A stretch of 33,580 nt of DNA from DATKCN01 sp035513175 (GTDB taxonomy: Bacteria > Chloroflexota > Chloroflexia > Thermomicrobiales > CFX8): the NCBI GenBank assembly GCA_035513175.1, contig DATKCN010000373.1:1-33580 (forward strand), given 5' to 3'. This document shows, in pieces, positions 9,288-17,316 of this stretch (positions are counted from its first letter, which is position 1; every line of letters starts with the position of its first letter). The position numbers and the translations under genes are program-made. The notes beneath the pieces were generated by a model. The model was not told the origin of the DNA and made no database searches. It was given only the letters and a program-made list of their open reading frames with translations.

Positions 9288-10976
9288 CTACCGCCGCGTC
9301 TCTCGCTGCCCCTGTGACTGCTCCTCCACCCTCGTCGTCAACTCCTGGCCGCTCCCCCGCCTCGAATCGTAATACGTAAACCCGCCCGGATACTCGCGGA
9401 CCACGCCCTGGTCGATTTCGATCGTCCGGGAGCAGAGCTTGTCGAGGTAATAGCGGTCATGTGAAATGGTCAGGATCGAGCCACCAAATACGAGCAGCGC
9501 GTCTTCCAGCACCTCGATAGACGGAATGTCGAGATTGTTGGTCGGCTCGTCCAGCAACAGGAAGTTGGAGCCCTGCAGGATCAGCATCGCGATCTGCAAC
9601 CGGCTGCGTTCGCCGCCGCTGAGATCCCCGATCCGATTCAGCGCGTCGCCTCGATCGAACAGCAGACCGACGAGGAACGAGATCGCTTGCTGCTCCGTCA
9701 TCGGCTTAGTCCTGCGAACCAGATCCAGCGGCGTCATCGTTGGGTCAAGCGTTTCCTGCTCCTGCGCATAGTAGCCAGCGGTGATCGTTGGACCGACCCG
9801 CAGGGAGCCGGCCGATGGCTCCTCCACGCCGAGGATCAAGCGAAACAGAGTCGTCTTTCCGGCGCCGTTCGGACCGACCAGCCCGACGCGCTCGCCGTGC
9901 ATCATCGTAAAGTCGAACGGCCTGAAGACCTCACGCTCACCATAGGACTTCGCCAATCCCTTCAGCTCCAGCACCAGCGACGAACCGCGCTCCCCGGTAA
10001 AGTCCATCTCAATGCGGCGACGGTCCACGACCGGGACCGGTGTGTTGTCCAGTCGCTCCCGTTCGACTGCCAGCATGCGTCTGCGGTTCTCGGCGCGCGA
10101 GGCGAACTTGGGATTCTGCCGCGCCCACTGGGTGAGTTGCTCGGCGCTCGCCTTCAGCTTCTTCAGATCGCGTTGGCGCAGCTCGTACAGCTCCTCCTGC
10201 CGCTCCAGCCGGGCCCGCTTCTCCCGCTGATATGCGCTGTAGTTGCCCGGATAGCCAATCACGACGCCGTCCTCCAGCTCGAAGATGCGATTTGCGACAC
10301 GGTCGATGAAGTACCGGTCGTGAGAGATGAGCGCCAGCGAGCCACGTCGCTGCGCGAGATACTGTTCGAGCCAGATCTTCGCGTCCGCGTCCAGGTGGTT
10401 GTCCGGCTCATCGAGCAGCAACAGATCTGGCTCCTCGATCAGGAACTGCGCGAGCGCGACGAGCTTCTTCTCTCCCCCGCTGAGCACCCCGACCCGAACG
10501 TCCCAGCGCTCTTCGGGAATGCCGAGCCCGTTCAGCACCCGCGCGACCCGCGCGTCGAGATCGAACGACGGCGCCGTGTCCGTCCGGGAAAGCAACTCTC
10601 CGTATTCTTCCAGCACCGCGTTGAGCCCGTCGTCGTCAAGTGGTTCCGCCATCTGGGCTTCCAGCTCACGCAGCCGTGCGTCGATAGCGGTCGGATCGCC
10701 CCCGGCCTGCGCAACTGCCTCCCAAGTCGTGAGACCTGGGTCGATCGACGAGTGCTGGCTGAGATAGCCGATGGTGAGGTTGTTCCGGTGCGTTACCACG
10801 CCTCCTTGCGGCCTGAGCTCACGCGCCATCAGGCGAAACAGCGTGCTCTTTCCAGCGCCGTTCTCACCGATCAGCGCCAGCCGGTCGCCCTCGCGAATCT
10901 CGAATGTCACGGCATCGAAGATCTGATTCGCGCCGTGGGCGTAACTGACCTCGGCAGCCTGAACGAGCAACGTCAT
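9288..10976 (-). CDS. ABC-F family ATPase (ribosome-associated type)
   Basis: A 562-residue soluble protein with two ABC ATPase domains and no membrane segment. Walker A motifs are GENGAGKST at 37-45 and GPNGAGKTT in the second half. Each half has an LSGGE signature (VLSGGEKKL; DLSGGERSR) and a Walker B with LLLDEP. The interdomain linker is long, charged and Arg/Glu/Lys-rich (about 235-300), as in ABC-F factors that act at the ribosomal E site. Members include EttA/Uup-like housekeeping factors and antibiotic-resistance factors; sequence and context do not separate these. The frame reaches back to 11090, but the ATG at 10976 begins at the first domain (MTLLVQAAEVSYAHG) and has GAGGAG about 13 bases upstream. 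Confidence 0.92.
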   Translation of the reverse strand: MTLLVQAAEVSYAHGANQIFDAVTFEIREGDRLALIGENGAGKSTLFRLMARELRPQGGVVTHRNNLTIGYLSQHSSIDPGLTTWEAVAQAGGDPTAIDARLRELEAQMAEPLDDDGLNAVLEEYGELLSRTDTAPSFDLDARVARVLNGLGIPEERWDVRVGVLSGGEKKLVALAQFLIEEPDLLLLDEPDNHLDADAKIWLEQYLAQRRGSLALISHDRYFIDRVANRIFELEDGVVIGYPGNYSAYQREKRARLERQEELYELRQRDLKKLKASAEQLTQWARQNPKFASRAENRRRMLAVERERLDNTPVPVVDRRRIEMDFTGERGSSLVLELKGLAKSYGEREVFRPFDFTMMHGERVGLVGPNGAGKTTLFRLILGVEEPSAGSLRVGPTITAGYYAQEQETLDPTMTPLDLVRRTKPMTEQQAISFLVGLLFDRGDALNRIGDLSGGERSRLQIAMLILQGSNFLLLDEPTNNLDIPSIEVLEDALLVFGGSILTISHDRYYLDKLCSRTIEIDQGVVREYPGGFTYYDSRRGSGQELTTRVEEQSQGQRETRR

Positions 10977-11116
10977 CGCTCGAAATTTCTCCTCTGGACA
11001 CGCGCGGCGCGCAGTCACGGGCACGACAGGCGCACAGCCTACCACGCGAGTCGCGCCCGGTCCGGCGTCTTCGTATCCCTCGGAGGGCATACGACCAACA
11101 GCTACGAGAACGAGAA

Positions 11117-11146
11117 CGAGACGGCCCTTGCAGGAAGACCGTCTCG
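11117..11146 (-). terminator. hairpin terminator downstream of the small-protein genes
   Basis: On the minus strand CGAGACGG, a 14-base loop and CCGTCTCG form an 8-bp stem followed by TTCTCGTTCTCG. The flanks repeat ACGAGA three times, and GCTACGAG/CTCGTAGC (11101-11108 and 11143-11150) offers an alternative pairing. It separates the small ORFs from the ABC-F gene. Confidence 0.5.
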
Positions 11147-11214
11147 TAGCGGAGGGGGTGGGGATGGAGGCGCGACAGGATTCGAATCTTTGCGCGCGTG
11201 TACGTTCTGGGCCG

Positions 11215-11322
11215 CTACCGCGCTCGCTTAATCAGCCATGACCAGTCGCGTCGCCCACGGACGCGCGCCAGTTCGTTACGCGTGTGGGTGCTCATGAGCT
11301 CCAGAGTATAGGCGTCCATCAT
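11215..11322 (-). CDS. small basic protein of 35 residues (second of two small ORFs)
   Basis: MMDAYTLELMST begins at the double ATG 11322/11319, with AGAGGA 6 bases upstream of the first ATG. The rest (HTRNELARVRGRRDW, then SWLIKRAR) is rich in Arg. The pattern of a short acidic/aromatic start, then E-L-x-R and an Arg-rich tail ending in R, resembles the many 30-50 residue proteins of unknown role in Actinobacteria and Chloroflexota. It follows the 41-residue ORF after 34 bases and precedes a hairpin terminator, on a transcript that would start at the TTGACA promoter. The gene is supported by SD sequence, spacing and context only. Confidence 0.4.
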   Translation of the reverse strand: MMDAYTLELMSTHTRNELARVRGRRDWSWLIKRAR

Positions 11323-11356
11323 GTTCGTCCTCTTTCTCCCATCTTCAGACAGCTTC

Positions 11357-11482
11357 TCAACTGACGCTGTCGGCCTGACATCGGTGATCGTGGGGGAACA
11401 GCAGTCCCGATGTCAGCACCCTGACAGGTGTCTGCCATCTCTTCACGTTCCATTTGCCATCGATCAGTTCGCTTCGTGCCAT
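11357..11482 (-). CDS. small protein or leader peptide of 41 residues (first of two small ORFs)
   Basis: ATG at 11482 follows GAAGGGATGAGTC, a good SD sequence, and a consensus promoter lies just upstream with a leader of about 15 bases. The product starts MARSELIDGKWNVKRWQTPV and ends with HDHRCQADSVS; it has no known domain. The start MARSEL-x-D-x-x-W faintly recalls IS5-type transposases (MARxDLxDxxW), but nothing after that matches, so I do not call it a transposase. A 10-bp inverted repeat lies inside the coding region, so this could be a leader peptide controlling the next ORF. I do not know its function. Confidence 0.4.
   Translation of the reverse strand: MARSELIDGKWNVKRWQTPVRVLTSGLLFPHDHRCQADSVS
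11375..11416 (-). repeat. 10-bp perfect inverted repeat inside the first small ORF
   Basis: CTGACATCGG (11375-11384) and CCGATGTCAG (11407-11416) are exact reverse complements separated by 22 bases. In the transcript this makes a stable stem-loop between the first and second small ORFs. It could attenuate or control translation of the second. Confidence 0.55.
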
Positions 11483-11503
11483 GACTCATCCCTTCTGCAA
11501 TAC

Positions 11504-11532
11504 AGAATAGCATGACTAATCCCGATTGTCAA
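11504..11532 (-). promoter_or_regulatory. consensus sigma-70-type promoter for the small ORFs
   Basis: On the minus strand TTGACA (11527-11532), exactly 17 bases, then TATTCT (11504-11509). The -35 box is a perfect match. Transcription would begin near 11497, about 15 bases before the SD/ATG at 11482. The surrounding sequence is noticeably AT-rich for this genome. It points away from recN. Confidence 0.7.
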
Positions 11533-11709
11533 CTAATATCGATTCATGGATTGGAATTGGTAACAGACTTGTAAGATTCGGTAAGCGGTCAGCACGTGTC
11601 GGTTCCCAGCACGTCGCGTTCACTCATCCACGGCGGTTCACCGGCGCGCTACCATTAGACCGACCGGCGCGCGTTCGGTAATGTCCTCTGTTGACGGGTG
11701 AGGAATACA

Positions 11710-13482
11710 TTGCTTCTCGAGCTGACGATTCGCAACTTCGCGGTCATTCGTGACACGCGCATCGAGTTCGGACCGGGGCTGAATGCCCTGACCGGCGAAA
11801 CCGGCGCCGGTAAGTCGATCGTCATCGATGCGCTGGGCGCGGTGCTCGGCGCCCGCGCGTCCGCTGAGCTGGTGCGCGGTGGGGCGACCGCGGCCTACAT
11901 CGAAGCGCTGTTCGACGTCGCCGCGCTCCCCGACCGGGACCAGCTCGACGCGCTGCTGGAATCGATTGGCATCGAGCTCGACCCGACCGAGCCGCTGATC
12001 CTCTCTCGCGAGGTGGCCGCGTCCGGGCGCTCCACGGCTCGCGTTGCTGGTCGAAGCGTGACGGCCGCAATGCTTGCGGCAATCGGACAGCTGCTCATTG
12101 ATATCCACGGTCAGAGCGATCATCTCTCGCTCCTGCGGGCGCCGGCCCAGCTTGCGCTGCTCGACCGCTTCGCTGGAAACGCGGACGTGCGAGAGCTGCT
12201 CGGCGACCAGTACCGCGCCTGGCAGATAGCGCGCGCGAGGGTCCACGAACACGCCGAACGGCAGCGCGATGCGGCGCACCGGCTCGATCTGCTCCGCTTT
12301 CAGTCCGTGGAGTTGGAACAGGCCGCCGTGCGCCAGCGCGAAGACGACGAGCTTGAAGCCGAGCGCATCGTCCTCGTACACGCCGATCGGCTGCTGCGAA
12401 ATGCCTCACAGGCTCAGGCGGAGCTGTCGGGCGATTCCGATGGAACCTTGACCGAAAGCTCGGCGCTGGACCGGCTCCGCGCCGCAGAAGCGCTGATCGA
12501 CGACATCACGACCCTCGATCCGTCGGTAGCACAACTGCTGGAACGAGCGCGAGACGCGCTCGTCGCGGCGGAGGATGTCGTCGCGAGCTTGCGTAGCTAC
12601 GTCGACGGGCTCGAAATCGACCCCCGCCGGCTCGAAGTCGTCGACGAGCGGCTTAACCTGTTGCGAGGGCTGAAGCGTAAGTACGGTCCCGAGTTGGACG
12701 ACGTGCTGGCATACGCCGAGAGCGTTCAGAGCGAGCTGGAGGCGATGGAGGCGGACACTCAGGACATCGAAGCGTTGCGCTCGGCTGAGCACGCGGCGCG
12801 CTCCGCGCTGCAGTCCACCGCGCGCGAGCTGTCGAGTCGCAGGCGCGAGAGCGCCACCGTGTTGGCGCGGCAGGTCGAGCGCTCGATCGCCGAGCTCAAC
12901 ATGGGCAACGCGTCCTTCGATGTCCGCTTCGAGACCTCCCCGGATGCGAGCGGAGTCGAGGCCACCGACGGGACGCGCGTAGCGATCGATGCCAGCGGTT
13001 ACGATCGCGTTGCCTTCATGCTGGCCGCCAACGCCGGTGACGAGACGAGGCCGCTCGCCCGCGTCGCGTCCGGCGGTGAAACCGCTCGGCTCATGCTCGC
13101 GCTCAAGTCGATTCTGTCGGAGTCCGACGAGACCCCTGTCCTCGTGTTCGATGAGGTCGACGTCGGGGTCGGTGGACGCAGCGGTCAGGTCGTCGGCGAA
13201 AAGCTCTGGCGTCTCACCGATCATCATCAGGCCATCGTCATCTCACATCTGGCGCAGATTGCGGCCTTTGCCGATCACCATCTCGTGCTCGTGAAGTCCG
13301 AGGCAGGCGGGAGGTCTGAGACGATCGCGCGAACCGTTAACGGTCCCGAGCGCATCGAGGAGCTCGCGGCAATGTTCGACGGGCTGCCGCCCACTCCGGA
13401 GTCCCGGGCCAACGCTGTGGCGCTGCTGGAGCGGGTTCAGGCGTGGAAAACGTCCGGCCCGGGGGCGCGGGAACCCCGTTGA
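11710..13482 (+). CDS. recN: DNA repair protein RecN (SMC-like ATPase)
   Basis: A 590-residue SMC-family ATPase acting in recombinational repair of double-strand breaks. The N-terminal half-site has MLLELTIRNFAVI and Walker A GETGAGKS at about 29-36. A long Ala/Glu/Arg-rich coiled-coil region spans roughly 160-400. The C-terminal half-site has the signature ASGGE near residue 454 and Walker B LVFDEVDVGVGG near 478, followed by ISHLAQIAAFADHH. The length is normal. The frame is open to a GTG at 11698. I prefer the TTG at 11710, because GAGGA lies 6 bases upstream and MLLEL is the usual RecN N-terminus. It precedes ybaB by about 60 bases on the same strand. Confidence 0.95.
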   Translation: MLLELTIRNFAVIRDTRIEFGPGLNALTGETGAGKSIVIDALGAVLGARASAELVRGGATAAYIEALFDVAALPDRDQLDALLESIGIELDPTEPLILSREVAASGRSTARVAGRSVTAAMLAAIGQLLIDIHGQSDHLSLLRAPAQLALLDRFAGNADVRELLGDQYRAWQIARARVHEHAERQRDAAHRLDLLRFQSVELEQAAVRQREDDELEAERIVLVHADRLLRNASQAQAELSGDSDGTLTESSALDRLRAAEALIDDITTLDPSVAQLLERARDALVAAEDVVASLRSYVDGLEIDPRRLEVVDERLNLLRGLKRKYGPELDDVLAYAESVQSELEAMEADTQDIEALRSAEHAARSALQSTARELSSRRRESATVLARQVERSIAELNMGNASFDVRFETSPDASGVEATDGTRVAIDASGYDRVAFMLAANAGDETRPLARVASGGETARLMLALKSILSESDETPVLVFDEVDVGVGGRSGQVVGEKLWRLTDHHQAIVISHLAQIAAFADHHLVLVKSEAGGRSETIARTVNGPERIEELAAMFDGLPPTPESRANAVALLERVQAWKTSGPGAREPR

Positions 13483-13544
13483 TATAATCGCGACGAGGGC
13501 GCGCAGTCGTCGCCCAACCGGCCGGAACAGGAAAGGACGCGATC

Positions 13545-13847
13545 GTGCAGCCGAACATGCGCATGATTCAGCAGATGCAAAACCGAATCGCGAAGATTCA
13601 GGATGAGCTCGGCGCAACGATCGTCGAAGGCACAGCGGGCGGTGGCATGGTAACGGCACAGGTGACCGGACTCAAAGCCGTTCACGGCATCAAGATTCAA
13701 CCGGAAGCGATCGATCCAAACGACGCCGAAATGCTCGAAGATCTGGTCGTCGCGGCGATCAACGACGCGATGGCGAATGCGGAGGCGCTGGCGTCCGACA
13801 AGATGTCCGCGATCACCGGCGGGCTCAGCATCCCGGGCCTCACCTAG
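13545..13847 (+). CDS. YbaB/EbfC family nucleoid-associated protein
   Basis: A 100-residue member of the YbaB/EbfC family, small DNA-binding proteins that form tweezers-like dimers. The N-terminal helix (MIQQMQNRIAKIQDEL) is followed by the characteristic GGGMVTAQVTGLKAVHGIKI beta segment. The C-terminal part (LEDLVVAAINDAMANAEAL, then MSAITGGLSIPGL) matches the family's helix and Met/Gly-rich end. Translation starts at GTG 13545 with AGGAAAGG about 8 bases upstream. In many bacteria ybaB sits between dnaX and recR; here it follows recN instead, still a recombination context. Its last 8 bases overlap the end of the convergent membrane-protein gene. Confidence 0.92.
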   Translation: MQPNMRMIQQMQNRIAKIQDELGATIVEGTAGGGMVTAQVTGLKAVHGIKIQPEAIDPNDAEMLEDLVVAAINDAMANAEALASDKMSAITGGLSIPGLT

Positions 13848-14445
13848 AGCCGGCGCCACCCGCGCGGCGGGGACCGACGCCCGCGCGAAGCAGGTTCCTG
13901 CTGGTGTGGGCGAGCGCCAGCAGCTCCACGAGAATGACGAGCACCAGCATCATCGCTGCGCTGATCAGCGTCAGCGTGCCGACACTCGATAGCACGGTGA
14001 TCGAGACGACATAGAACGCGGCAATGTACCCCTGTCGCCGCGCCCGCAGGAAGTCGCGCCGTCTGGCCGCCGTGCGAACGACCCGTAAGCCGACCAGATA
14101 CGCGATCATCGACGCGGCGGTTGCCAGCGCCACCGTCAACGCGATCAGGAACGCAACAAACTGACCCAGGCTCAGTGGGTCCCTCGGCTCCACGAACGCC
14201 AGCATGAAGCCGAGGCTGCCCCAGCCCGCTATTCCTTCAATGTCATATAGCGGCGCGGACGCCCAGCGGGAGAGGGGGATGAAGGTCGCTGCCGGGGCCC
14301 CAAGCAGCAGCGCGAACGCAATCATCGTGCGCGGATCCAGCACCCCTCGGCGCCCGACATCGTCCCAGAACACGAGATACGCTAGCGCAGCCCACAAGAG
14401 CGAAGCCGTTGTGGCATACGTCAACTGTGTTATTCGCTGCTCCAT
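13840..14445 (-). CDS. integral membrane protein of unknown function
   Basis: A 201-residue protein with about five hydrophobic segments, at roughly 12-28, 40-58, 70-88, 95-120 and 140-165. An Arg-rich loop (RTAARRRDFLRARRQ) lies between the last two, and the C-terminal tail (GVGPRRAGGAGSR) is polar and basic. I see no transport, enzymatic or signalling motif and do not recognise the family. The topology suggests the Arg-rich loop and tail are cytoplasmic. It overlaps the ybaB 3' end by 8 bases in convergent orientation and diverges from the DUF951 gene; the 190-base divergent region between them holds no element I can support. Confidence 0.65.
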   Translation of the reverse strand: MEQRITQLTYATTASLLWAALAYLVFWDDVGRRGVLDPRTMIAFALLLGAPAATFIPLSRWASAPLYDIEGIAGWGSLGFMLAFVEPRDPLSLGQFVAFLIALTVALATAASMIAYLVGLRVVRTAARRRDFLRARRQGYIAAFYVVSITVLSSVGTLTLISAAMMLVLVILVELLALAHTSRNLLRAGVGPRRAGGAGSR

Positions 14446-14638
14446 GTGTACGTACTCCCCGGCGCGATTGTAGCAGAACCTCCAGCGCCGGCATGGAAAG
14501 CTTCATCACACGTAGCATGGCGCTCGCACGAGACTGTTTCAACGCCTCGCTATACTTGCGATCGAGTTCGGCAGCCGCGGCGCCACGACATCGTTCGTGA
14601 GCGGGAATCGTGGCACGCAGCGATCGGGGCCGGCGCGG

Positions 14639-14911
14639 ATGCGATCGTCAGGACCTCTCGAAATCGTCATTGGGGATGTCGTCCGGCTGCGGAAGCCACA
14701 TCCCTGCGGGTCGCATCAGTGGACGGTGGTGCGGCTCGGCGCCGACATCGGGCTGCGCTGTCACGGTTGCAACCGGCGGGTACTGTTGCCACGCAGAGAG
14801 CTCGAGAAGCGGCTGAAGGCGTTCGTCTCGCGCGGACCGGCCTTCGAGATCGCGGAAGCCTGGCTCGCCCAGCAGACGGAAACGGGTAGCCCGGAGGACT
14901 CCGGCCGGTGA
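14639..14911 (+). CDS. DUF951 family protein
   Basis: A 90-residue protein of the DUF951 family, common in Firmicutes and Chloroflexota. The core is IGDVVRLRKPHPCGSHQW, then VVRLGADIGLRCHGC and RRVLLPRRELEKRLK, which matches the family closely. Cys residues in HPCG and CHGC could bind a metal. No biochemical function is established. The frame reaches to a GTG at 14597; I use the ATG at 14639 because the family usually begins only a few residues before the (V/I)GDVVRL motif, although its SD sequence is weak. The stop codon overlaps the start of the MFS gene (GTGA), so the two are translationally coupled. A C-terminal tail of about 30 residues after the core is less conserved. Confidence 0.85.
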   Translation: MRSSGPLEIVIGDVVRLRKPHPCGSHQWTVVRLGADIGLRCHGCNRRVLLPRRELEKRLKAFVSRGPAFEIAEAWLAQQTETGSPEDSGR

Positions 14912-16230
14912 CGGACGATGGCGTAGGGTTCGTCCAGGTTCTGCGAAACCAGGCGTTCCGGCGGTTGTGGCTCGTTCAGGGTCTGTCTCAGACGGCCCAG
15001 AACATGATCAACTTCTCCCTGTTGGTCCTTGTTCGCGGAGTTGTCGAAACTCAGGGAATCGATCAGGCCAACACGGCCATTTCGCTGCTCGTCCTGGCGT
15101 ACAGCTCGCCGGCTGTCATCTTCTCCGCCGTTGCCGGGGTTGTGGTCGAGCGCACGAACAAGCGCACGGTCATGGTCATCGCGAATGGGCTGCGCGCGCT
15201 GGCGGTGCTTGCGTTCATCGCGCTTGACCCAGCCTGGCCCGCGCTGTTTACGCTGACCGCGCTCTACACGATCACCTTCTTTCTGGGGACGGTCGGACAA
15301 TTTTTCGGGCCCGCCCAGGCGGCTGCCATCCCAAGCATCGTGTCCCCCCGTGAATTACTGAGCGCGAACGCGCTGTTCAACCTGACGTTCACCGGCTCTC
15401 AGGTGCTTGGCTTCGCGACCCTGGGCCCGCTGGCGATCAAGCTTTTCGGAGTCGAAAACACGATGATAGGCATACTGTTCCTGTACATCGTGACGACCGG
15501 CATTGCGATGTTGCTGCCGAGCACGCCTCCGCCCCAACGTGATCCGTCGGCGGTTGAGCGTCACCCGTTCCGCCAGTTCGCTCATGAGGCGCGCGAGGGG
15601 CTGGTCTTCATCCTGCAGCGCCCGGTGCTGATCAAGGCCATCACCTACCTGACGTTCGCGACCACGACATATCTCATGATTGCCGCCCTCGGACCGGACT
15701 TCATCGCAACGGTGTTGAAGCTGCCACGTGAGGACATCGCTTACGTTGTGGCGCCGGCCGGTCTGGGCGTGTTGTTCGGAGCATTGCTCGTGAATCGGGT
15801 CGCCCGCTACATCCGGCCCGCCCGGCTGGTCGACTACGGGCTGACCGGGGCTGGCGTGTCGTTAACGCTGTTCGCGCTGACGGAACCGATAGGTCGCTGG
15901 TTCGGGTTCGCCGATCAGGGGGCCGGTGGAACGCTGATCCTGGTGACCATCTTCTGGGCAGCGTGCCTGGGGGTCTCGAACGCGTTCATCCTCGTCCCCG
16001 CCCAGACGCTGTTACAGCGCGGGAGCCCCCAGCACGGCCTGGCGCGCGTGTACGCGACGTTCTTCACGATCTCGAACATTGCGTCATTCGCGCCGGTGCT
16101 GTTCGCTGGCGCCTTCGCAGACCTCTTTGGCGTCCTTACCGTCATGGTTGTGATCGCGGCGATACTGCTGCTGACCGGGTTGTACAACCTGCGTCGTCCC
16201 GCGCCGGAGCTTCCCGCCGAATCCGGGTAA
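14908..16230 (+). CDS. major facilitator superfamily transporter (drug/siderophore exporter-like)
   Basis: A 440-residue MFS protein with about 12 membrane helices, resembling the MFS_3 / enterobactin exporter group. The N-terminus has FVQVLRNQAFRRLWLVQGLSQ, a typical cytoplasmic start for this group. The loop after helix 2 contains VVVERTNKRTVM, a variant of the MFS motif A region. A charged central loop (PPPQRDPSAVERHPFRQF) separates the two six-helix bundles. Substrate cannot be predicted. The GTG start at 14908 overlaps the DUF951 stop codon by 4 bases. It is convergent with pyrB with only 10 bases between stops. Confidence 0.88.
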   Translation: MTDDGVGFVQVLRNQAFRRLWLVQGLSQTAQNMINFSLLVLVRGVVETQGIDQANTAISLLVLAYSSPAVIFSAVAGVVVERTNKRTVMVIANGLRALAVLAFIALDPAWPALFTLTALYTITFFLGTVGQFFGPAQAAAIPSIVSPRELLSANALFNLTFTGSQVLGFATLGPLAIKLFGVENTMIGILFLYIVTTGIAMLLPSTPPPQRDPSAVERHPFRQFAHEAREGLVFILQRPVLIKAITYLTFATTTYLMIAALGPDFIATVLKLPREDIAYVVAPAGLGVLFGALLVNRVARYIRPARLVDYGLTGAGVSLTLFALTEPIGRWFGFADQGAGGTLILVTIFWAACLGVSNAFILVPAQTLLQRGSPQHGLARVYATFFTISNIASFAPVLFAGAFADLFGVLTVMVVIAAILLLTGLYNLRRPAPELPAESG

Positions 16231-16240
16231 CGCCAACCCG

Positions 16241-17176
16241 TCAGACCAGCACTCCGGACGGCTGTAGCAGTAAATCGAGCAGCGCCATGCGCATGAATAC
16301 GCCGTTGCGCGCTTGTCGGAAATAGGCCGACCGCGGGTCCGCGTCAACTCCCGGGTCGACCTCATCGAGCCTCGGCAAGGGGTGCATCACGATCGAATCG
16401 CGCTTCATCACGCGCAGGTGTTCAGTGGTGAACCGGTACGATCCACGCGCTGCGCGGTAGGCCTCATCGCTCGGGAAGCGCTCGCGCTGCACACGCGTCA
16501 CATAGATAACATCCACGTCTGACGCGACATCCATCAGATCTGGCTCAAATGAGATGCCAACGCCGAGCTCACTCAACGTCCGCAGCACGTCGCCTGCCAT
16601 CTCGATGCCCGGCGGCGCGACCAGATTCAAGCGGCAATTGCGGGTAAGCCCCAGCAGCATCGCCAACGAGCGTGGAGCACGGCCATAGCGCAGATCGCCC
16701 ACCATCGCCACGGTCAGATCGTCGATACGGCCCAACTCTTCAGAAATCGTCAGCAGGTCGAGCAGCGCCTGTGTGGGGTGCTCGCGCGCGCCATCACCAG
16801 CGTTCACGATCGGCACCGACGCTACGGCCGCTCCCCGCTCCGGGGTTCCGGCCAGGGGATGTCGGATCACGATGGCGTCGGCGTACGACTCGACGATGCG
16901 CACCGTGTCTTCGATCGACTCGCCCTTGACCGCGGAGGACGTTTCCGAGGCGTCCTCGGCCGAAATGACCTGTCCGCCGAGCCTGAGCATCGCCGATTCA
17001 AAGCTCAGTCGAGTTCGTGTGCTCGGCTCGTAGAAGAGCGTTGCGAGGATCTTGCCGCTCAGCCGCTCGTCGCCGCCGCGCTCGGCGACCTGTCGCATGG
17101 CCCGCGCGTGCCCGAGAACGTGATCGAGGGTCATGCGATCGAATTGATCGACTCGCAGGATGTGTCGTGGCAACAT
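16241..17176 (-). CDS. pyrB: aspartate carbamoyltransferase catalytic subunit
   Basis: Catalyses carbamoyl phosphate plus aspartate to carbamoyl aspartate in pyrimidine synthesis; cytosolic trimer. It has 311 residues, the usual length. Carbamoyl-phosphate contacts are STRTR at 52-56 and HPTQ at 133-136. The aspartate-side Lys84 is in AVKGES, and HPLPRLDE lies near residue 267. MVGDLRYGR after the HPTQ block is diagnostic for ATCase rather than ornithine carbamoyltransferase. The start ATG at 17176 has GGGAAGGGG 7 bases upstream, with a TATAAT box about 55 bases before it. No other pyr gene is nearby, and no PyrR-type attenuator is evident in the short leader. Confidence 0.95.
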   Translation of the reverse strand: MLPRHILRVDQFDRMTLDHVLGHARAMRQVAERGGDERLSGKILATLFYEPSTRTRLSFESAMLRLGGQVISAEDASETSSAVKGESIEDTVRIVESYADAIVIRHPLAGTPERGAAVASVPIVNAGDGAREHPTQALLDLLTISEELGRIDDLTVAMVGDLRYGRAPRSLAMLLGLTRNCRLNLVAPPGIEMAGDVLRTLSELGVGISFEPDLMDVASDVDVIYVTRVQRERFPSDEAYRAARGSYRFTTEHLRVMKRDSIVMHPLPRLDEVDPGVDADPRSAYFRQARNGVFMRMALLDLLLQPSGVLV

Positions 17177-17231
17177 GCGCGCGCCCCTTCCCTGCCTGCA
17201 CGCGGCCTCGCGTCACGTGCTGCTGGAACCG

Positions 17232-17260
17232 ATTATAGCGAGACGCGGTCGCTCGCTGAA
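17232..17260 (-). promoter_or_regulatory. probable promoter of pyrB
   Basis: On the minus strand a perfect TATAAT (17232-17237) lies 17 bases after a poor -35 box TTCAGC (17255-17260). Transcription would start near 17225, giving a 49-base leader to the pyrB ATG. Confidence 0.5.
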
Positions 17261-17316
17261 GAGGCTGGCCTGCCACGCGCCGCCACGCACGGTGGACAGC
17301 CGGGCCCGGGCGCGCG

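Noticed and set aside
9687..11231. Long open frame antisense to the ABC-F gene
   Set aside because: It is a shadow of the GC-rich codon pattern of the ABC-F gene; its product is His/Arg/Gln-rich with no domain.
11160..11240. Minus-strand tRNA-like string with TTCGAATCCTGT and GCGCCTCC
   Set aside because: The T loop is present but its stem does not pair, no matching 5' acceptor strand was found, and the upstream part is better explained as the end of the small Arg-rich ORF.
11357..11482. Start of an IS5-type transposase (MARSEL-x-D-x-x-W)
   Set aside because: Only the first dozen residues resemble the family; no DDE motifs or terminal repeats are seen nearby.
14551..14556. TATACT before the DUF951 gene as a promoter
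   Set aside because: No -35 match at 16-18 bases; several TATACT strings are expected by chance in a window this size.
14611..14617. TGGCACG as a second sigma-54 promoter
   Set aside because: The TTGC element at the required spacing is missing; the same holds for 29441-29447.
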